A stretch of DNA of 64,000 bases from Gordius sp. MW1 (taxonomy: Eukaryota > Nematomorpha > Gordioida > Gordea > Gordiidae): NCBI GenBank assembly GCA_964036665.1, contig OZ038532.1, forward strand, positions 22,719,037-22,783,036. The letters run 5' to 3'. Both the position numbers and the translations under genes were made by a program. Of this stretch, positions 58,842 to 64,000 are shown piece after piece (the stretch's first letter is position 1; the number at the start of each line of letters is the position of its first letter). The notes beneath the pieces were generated by a model. It did not search any database and was not told where the DNA came from. It saw only the letters and a program-made list of their open reading frames with translations.

Positions 58842-60364
58842 GGGCCATTCCATGTCGATTCGTCAAAAAAGACGATTTTCGACCGACTATTTCAGATCAG
58901 GAAAATTTTTGGTCATGGTGTAGGCCTCATTTATTAGATTAATTTCTGAAAGTTTTAGCCATTTAAAACTAATACTTTTAAGTTATGGACGTTTAAAGGG
59001 CCAAAATCACGTTCGGGAGCATTTTTTCGATTTTACTATTTTTGTCATATTTTTGAAAGTAATTGCGTTATTCACTCAGATTTTGGTGCATTTTGTTTTA
59101 AAAAAATTCTCTATCGAAATAATTTAACCAAAAACCTCAAACTTTTGTGGTTAATTTTTTGTGGCAAAATTAGTGAAAAACAAAAAAACATATTTCTCGG
59201 GTATATGAAATTACCAATTTCACAATGTGAACTCCTTTATGACCCATCATCATATTTCATTCATAAAAAGTTGGGGCGCGGCTACGAGATGGTCAAAAAT
59301 TTGAAAAATTGCATTTTCAACAAAAGTATTTATAGATGGCGGTATAATCAACTATCACAAGAACATATTATGGTGTTTGTTTTTTATCAAATTGCAAATT
59401 TTTAAAAAATATATAATAAATAAATAATATTGGATTAAAAATCAACTTAAATTTTGAACTTTTATCTACGCGGTGGGCAAGTAACCGAGTTTGATAACTT
59501 TAGGTTTAATTAAGATAAAAAATGGTCACAACTAGTAAGAAATTTTTTTTAAAATACCTTTCATCCTGCATAAATTTTTTATTTTTAGCATGGATTATCA
59601 GTATAAAAATAAAAATATATGAGCAATTTTGCCATCATATTAGTATTTATTTATTTTTTCAACCTCATTAATTTTAGCATACCCCTATATCATTTAAGTT
59701 AAAATTCAAGATCTAATTTTCAAACTCGGATAATTGCCAATTGCGCAGAAAAAAAATCAAATTTGCGTTTATTTTTATTCCAAAATTATTTATTTACCAT
59801 AGATTCTAAATAAATTTGCAATTTGATAAAAAATAAACACCATAATATGTTCTTGTGATAATTGAATATACCGCCATCTATAAATGTTTTTGTTGAAAAT
59901 GCAATTTTTCGAACTTTTGACCATCTCGTAGCCGCGCCCAAACTTTTTATGAATGAAATATGATGATGGGTCATAAAGGAGTTCACATTGTGAAATTGGT
60001 AATTTCATATACCCGAGAAATATGTTTTTTTGTTTTTCACTAATTTTGCCACAAAAAATTAACCACAAAAGTTTGAGGTTTTTGGTTAAATTATTTCGAT
60101 AGAGAATTTTTTTAGAACAAAATGCACCAAAATCTGAGTGAATAACGCAATTACTTTCAAAAATATAACAAAAATAGTAAAATCCATAAAACGCTCCCGA
60201 ACGTAATTTTGGCCCTTTAAACGTCCATAACTTAAAAAGTATTGGTCCAAAATGGCTAAAACTTTCAGAAATTAATCTAATAAATGAGACCTACACCCTC
60301 ACCAAAAATTATCCTGATCTGAAATGGTCTGTCGAAACCGTTTTAATTTGTCCTGGAATGGCCC
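58842..60364. mobile_element. Coding-free member of the GGGCCATTCC long-TIR family
   Basis: The ends gggccattccatgtcga and ggaatggccc are inverted, flanked by acgt (58838-58841) and atgt (60365-60368). Terminal repeats extend about 560 bp on each side, around a unique centre at about 59410-59790. The arms share blocks with the 44.2-48.8 kb element (gttatggacg, aaacctcaaacttttgtgg). Frames at 59145-59405 and, mirrored, 59790-60068 are the same arm read twice and are not genes. Confidence 0.85.
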
Positions 60365-60368
60365 ATGT

Positions 60369-61382
60369 GTTATATAAAGCTTTTTTGTTTATTTCAAAAA
60401 TTGTACAATTAATCATGGAAAGGCATACTAGTTAAAGATGAAATATTTGCAATTAAATTATATTAAAAATAAATTATGCTTAAAGTACAAATTATTTAGG
60501 AGAATTATTAATGGGAAAGATACATCTTTTTCCTCTCATGAAATTTAGGTCCTTTTTTATGTGAAATAGAAAAAACACGGCCAATATTTAGGCTTATCGT
60601 TCACCTTGAGAATAGTGTGTATTAAATCAATTTTTTCGGTAAACTGAGACTAGAATAAAATTGTATACTTAACAACCATAACATGTTAATTATAATTTTA
60701 AATGAATGCCCTTATTAGGTTAAATTTAGTCAGAACTTAGGTAAATTGTACTCCTGTTTGTTGGTGGAACTAATCCTACAGTGTTTTATCCTAGGGTAGT
60801 TTCTTCATTCGTCCCCTTGTTAATTAGAGAAAGGATCAGTTTTTCGAATTCTGGGTGAGTATTTGCTTTTTTACCCAAATTGTTTTTGGGTCGGGAACAA
60901 GGATATACGGTGTTTCAATCGAGGCTACCGATTCCTTTTATTCCGGCGCCAATAATAAATCCTCAGGAATTATAAGGATTTATTTAAGATAAAGGGTTAT
61001 TCATGTATCTCGCTCGGTTTCAACAAACGAAAAAGTTATATTATAAAGTTCAGCGCATAATTCGTGATTATAATTCTTTTAATAAAAAATCACATTTTAT
61101 CGGTATCGACAAATGAAAAATAATTTAATTATTATTATCGGGAACTAAACATTTTTAGATATCGCTCGTAGAGGGGCAAGATTATTTTTTATTTATTTTT
61201 AACTTATATAAGTTTTTTGAGTTTTTATGTGCCAGTTGTCTCCGGTCTTTCAACTATATTTACCTCAAAAAGCAAAAATTATTAATCAGTAGAAAATAGG
61301 AGTCAAAAATTGCGCGTGTGTGTTGTGTGTGTGGGGGGGGGGGAATACACCACACTGTCCTAAACTTTTAATATGTGCTATA
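60369..61382. other. Intergenic; possible retroelement edge
   Basis: AT-rich. On the minus strand tggcgccggaataaaagg (about 60930-60950) looks like a retroviral-type primer-binding site beside a possible LTR end, but no partner LTR or coding was found. A G-run follows gtgtgtgtg at 61333. Confidence 0.35.
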
Positions 61383-62286
61383 TAGTGTTGTTAATATGCC
61401 AAAATGCTAAAACCATAACCTATGGTAGTAGCATACATCACGCCCATTACCATCATCATAACCAGCACCATGTTGCTTAATAACCCGGTTACTAGCATGG
61501 CAGATTAAAGTTGGCATGGTTGCTGGTTGAGAGAGATGTAACTAACCGGGCATTTGGCAGATTGGATTGATATAAACCGTGGTATCGAGCTGGGTTGTTT
61601 GAAACTAAACATGCTTTTTAACAAATTTAATTTTAGCTTACTACTAGAGTTGATAGCTGACATATAATGCTAATCAATATTTTCAATCATATATTAATCC
61701 TAAAATGGTGATAAAAAAATAAAAAATATTATAAGGAACTTTGCCCCCTTCCCTTCATTTGTCCCGTTGTTTTGCCCCCCCCCCTTAATTTTTACCCTCT
61801 TTCTAACCAGAGGGGAGAAGGGATGTTTTGCCCCCCCCCCCTATTTTTTTACCCTCTTTCTCACCAGGGGATAAGGGGGGGGGGAAACAACGGGACAAAA
61901 TAAAGGGAGGGGGGCAAAGTTCCTTATAATATTTTTTATTTTTTTATCACCATTTTAGGATTAATATATGATTGAAAAATATTGATTAGCATTATATGTC
62001 AGCTGTCAACTCTAGTAGTAAGCTAAAATTAAATTTGTTAAAAAGCATGTTTAGTTTCAAACAACCCAGCTCGATACTACGGTTTATATCAATCCAATCT
62101 GCCAAATGCCCGGTTAGTTAAATCTCTCTCAACCAGCAACCATGGCAACTTTAATCTGCCGTGCTAGTAACCAGGTTTTTAAGCAGCATGTGCTGGTTAT
62201 GATGATGGTAATGGTGGGAGATATGTGCCTATTACCAGGTTTAGCACTATACAAGCACAACCAATTCGAGCATATTAACAACACTA
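61383..62286. mobile_element. 904-bp fold-back hAT-type element
   Basis: The two halves are near-perfect reverse complements starting tagtgttgttaatatg, with a centre near 61840 of C/G runs and accctctttct repeats. Flanking 8-mers gtgctata (61375-61382) and gtgttata (62287-62294) differ at one base. It is non-coding. The tagtgttg ends resemble those of the hAT at 30459. Confidence 0.9.
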
Positions 62287-62379
62287 GTGTTATAAGAAGC
62301 ATTGTAAATTAGTTATCATTTAAAAATATCCTAATTCTTTCTCTTAACTTAAAAAATGGTATCTCTTTTACATGTCTAG

Positions 62380-63075
62380 TATATATGATTGGTCAAAAGA
62401 AATGCTCCCTTTTCATTACCAACGATTAGCAAATAGTAAAACGGACATCCTAGAAACAATGTTGGAAGAGAACGGTGTACCTATTAATAAAGGTAAAACG
62501 AGTTTGTCACCATATTAAACACAAGCTGCTTCAACATTTGCCAATTTTTATTCTTATAAAAGTTGTATGCAGTTTAAATTATCTTTTAACACACAATATA
62601 TTAAAAATCTCACTCGATTAAAAGTGGGTAACAAATAATGCTATTTTTTGCACCACATTTTGTTATGGTCAAAGTAGCGTATTAAAATTATTTTGATCGC
62701 TTAACAATTTATTTTTCCATAGATTATGTTACAGATGGAACAATAGTTAATTTCGATACTCAACCGACGACTGAAGTTAATTCAAACAGGTGTGAAGCAT
62801 GATCCTGCTGCCTGACGTCTAGAGGAGCATCATTGCCTTCTTCGACTTACATTAATCCCTATGTTAGTAGTCGGCTACATTTTACTCTCTTTCTTGTTTA
62901 CGTTGATGCCATCTATGTTTATATGTGTCTCGTCAAATCATCATTTCGCGACATTTTTTTGGGGAAAATAATTGTTGAGCTTGAAATAAATGTACTCTGG
63001 CATATGGCAGCCAATACACATAGTCATGTAAAGCTTTTAATAATTACTATTTTGTGCAAATTTGAATACCTGTGA
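62380..63075 (+). CDS. Partial unrecognised spliced gene (three exons)
   Basis: Three exons with matching phases: 62380-62492 (acceptor catgtctag; IYDWSKEMLPFHYQRLANSK ... ENGVPINK), 62723-62789 (acceptor tccatag; DYVTDGTIVNFDTQPTTEV), and 62823 onward (RGASLPSSTYINPYVSS), which stays open to TGA at 63073-63075. Introns are 230 and 33 bp. The third exon becomes hydrophobic after about 30 codons (LHFTLFLVYVDAIYVYM), so it may splice earlier. The 5-prime exon was not found; the fold-back element lies just upstream. No family recognised. Confidence 0.45.
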
Positions 63076-63195
63076 ATGTTTATGAACAAGAGCGATTGTA
63101 CCTAATATGCTAATATTATCTATTTATGCGACGCTGCTTGGTATATGTTAAAGAAGCTAGATACCTGCAAAATCACTTTTTCTAACCTGACCGAA
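63076..63195. other. Short flank
   Basis: No feature recognised. Confidence 0.3.
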
Positions 63196-63300
63196 AGCGT
63201 CTCTCTCAAAATTTTTAACACGAACTAGACCCGACCCGAAAGCATCTTAATTCAACCTCGTCTTCGGGTCGGGTTTAAATCATGCGTGCAGGCCTCTACT
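63196..63300 (-). repeat. hAT end fragment related to the 0.2-1.5 kb element
   Basis: Ends cgggtcgggtttaaa plus catgcgtgcaggcctctac; its reverse complement starts tagaggcctgcacgcatg, close to the agaggtctgcatggg TIR at position 236. Only one end is seen. Confidence 0.55.
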
Positions 63301-63309
63301 AAAAACAAA

Positions 63310-63670
63310 AAAGATACACATTGTCTGCTTACAAGAGACGAGGTTTTATGAAATTAAAGGAAGTTAGGAGAGGGATGCAAGCTATTCTACAATCGGTCAT
63401 TAAATCGTTAAACAACCTATATCTTATCGTGTCAAGCGAAGCGTTCTAGGCTTTGGTAAAGCGCTGTTTAGATAGGTCAATGTGGATGAAGATTGCAGAT
63501 CAAGGAGGCCTCTAACCATCTTTGTGCGTGTGCTCCGGAGATTAGGGGTATAGATACCCAAAAAGACATTTTCTTCAATTCGTAACAGAGATTCCAAGAT
63601 GTTAAAAGAATCTAACTTTTGGGGCAGACTTCATCGCCCACGTGGGGAAAGGCGTCACGGCTTTTAACCT
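63310..63670 (+). pseudogene. LINE endonuclease remnant
   Basis: Shifting frames read IHIVCLQETRFYEIKG, then GCKLFYNRS, APEIRGIDTQKDIFF-like and GADFIAHVGKGVTAF, resembling the QETR and GDFNAHVGK motifs of LINE endonucleases. Stops break it throughout. It differs from the RTE copy at 49 kb, so it is another LINE. Confidence 0.55.
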
Positions 63671-64000
63671 AATTATTGGCTTGTTAATACCATAAAATGT
63701 AAACATTTAAAAAAGGAAGTTTTGGTCGAAAATTCACTAAATTTGATGATTGTATATATTTTTGCCCTTCCTTGCTCCCAAAGGAGGAGATATTACATTG
63801 ATCAAGTAATAATGAGATTCTAAAATTAACCGGCAATGTTTGCAGATTCTGTAGAGGTTTTTAAGGTGAACAACAAAGTTGCTAAAACAGCAATTTTGGC
63901 GTTTTTCAAACGTCAATAATTCGCAAATATTTGGGAAAATTTTATTTTAATAGATTTGATTTATAAATAAGGTGGAGAGGAATTCTTTAATTTAATAAAC
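63671..64000. other. AT-rich end of the window
   Basis: No gene recognised; may belong to the LINE remnant or beyond. Confidence 0.3.

Noticed and set aside
59145..60068. Two long frames on opposite strands with the same protein sequence
   Set aside because: They are mirror reads of the two inverted arms of one transposon; no splice or domain evidence supports a gene.

Overview
The window looks like AT-rich nuclear DNA from an animal, most likely an invertebrate. The evidence is spliced genes with GT-AG introns, many only about 35-60 bp long, an RNPS1 orthologue, and an animal-type set of transposons. I cannot name the species. Nothing suggests bacterial, organellar or viral-genome origin.

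Host genes are few: (1) a nine-exon minus-strand gene at 19.3-23.2 kb encoding a 964-residue protein I do not recognise, with a charged, lysine-rich C-terminal part; (2) RNPS1, the serine-rich splicing/exon-junction factor, seven exons at 39.8-43.8 kb; (3) a PUS1/TruA-type tRNA pseudouridine synthase, eleven exons at 55.86-57.22 kb; (4) three phase-compatible exons of an unidentified gene near 62.4-63.1 kb. RNPS1 and PUS1 act in mRNA processing and tRNA modification respectively; nothing suggests they work together.

The rest is mostly layered mobile elements. 0.2-1.5 kb: decayed hAT element. 1.8 kb: MULE SWIM-domain remnant. 2.9-5.7 kb: Helentron/DINE-like element full of tandem repeats. 7.8-8.4 kb: TTAA-flanked piggyBac-type MITE. 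8.5-11.4 kb: heavily decayed Ty3/gypsy element. 14.1-17.8 kb: Helitron 3-prime ends in inverted orientation with a second Helentron-like element inserted. 23.9-25.3 kb: hAT MITE and fold-back elements. 25.4-29.5 kb: minus-strand Ty3/gypsy element. 30.5-33.2 kb: hAT element split by a Helitron. 35.3-39.3 kb: Ty3/gypsy element with both LTRs and a 5-bp target duplication. 44.2-48.8 kb: long-TIR transposon with a decayed transposase of an unusual family, itself invaded by a hAT and by an element with a 12-bp duplication. 48.9-54.0 kb: RTE-like LINE broken by nested elements whose order can be read from target duplications. 57.4-62.3 kb: a TTAA element, a coding-free relative of the 44-kb transposon, and a 904-bp fold-back hAT. 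63.2-63.7 kb: hAT-end and LINE remnants.

No catalytically intact transposable-element polyprotein is visible; every long coding region carries stops, frameshifts or a lost catalytic residue. The strongest leads are the long-TIR GGGCCATTCC transposon family, the Helentron elements with an empty-site proof of insertion, and a possible non-canonical GA-AG intron in PUS1.
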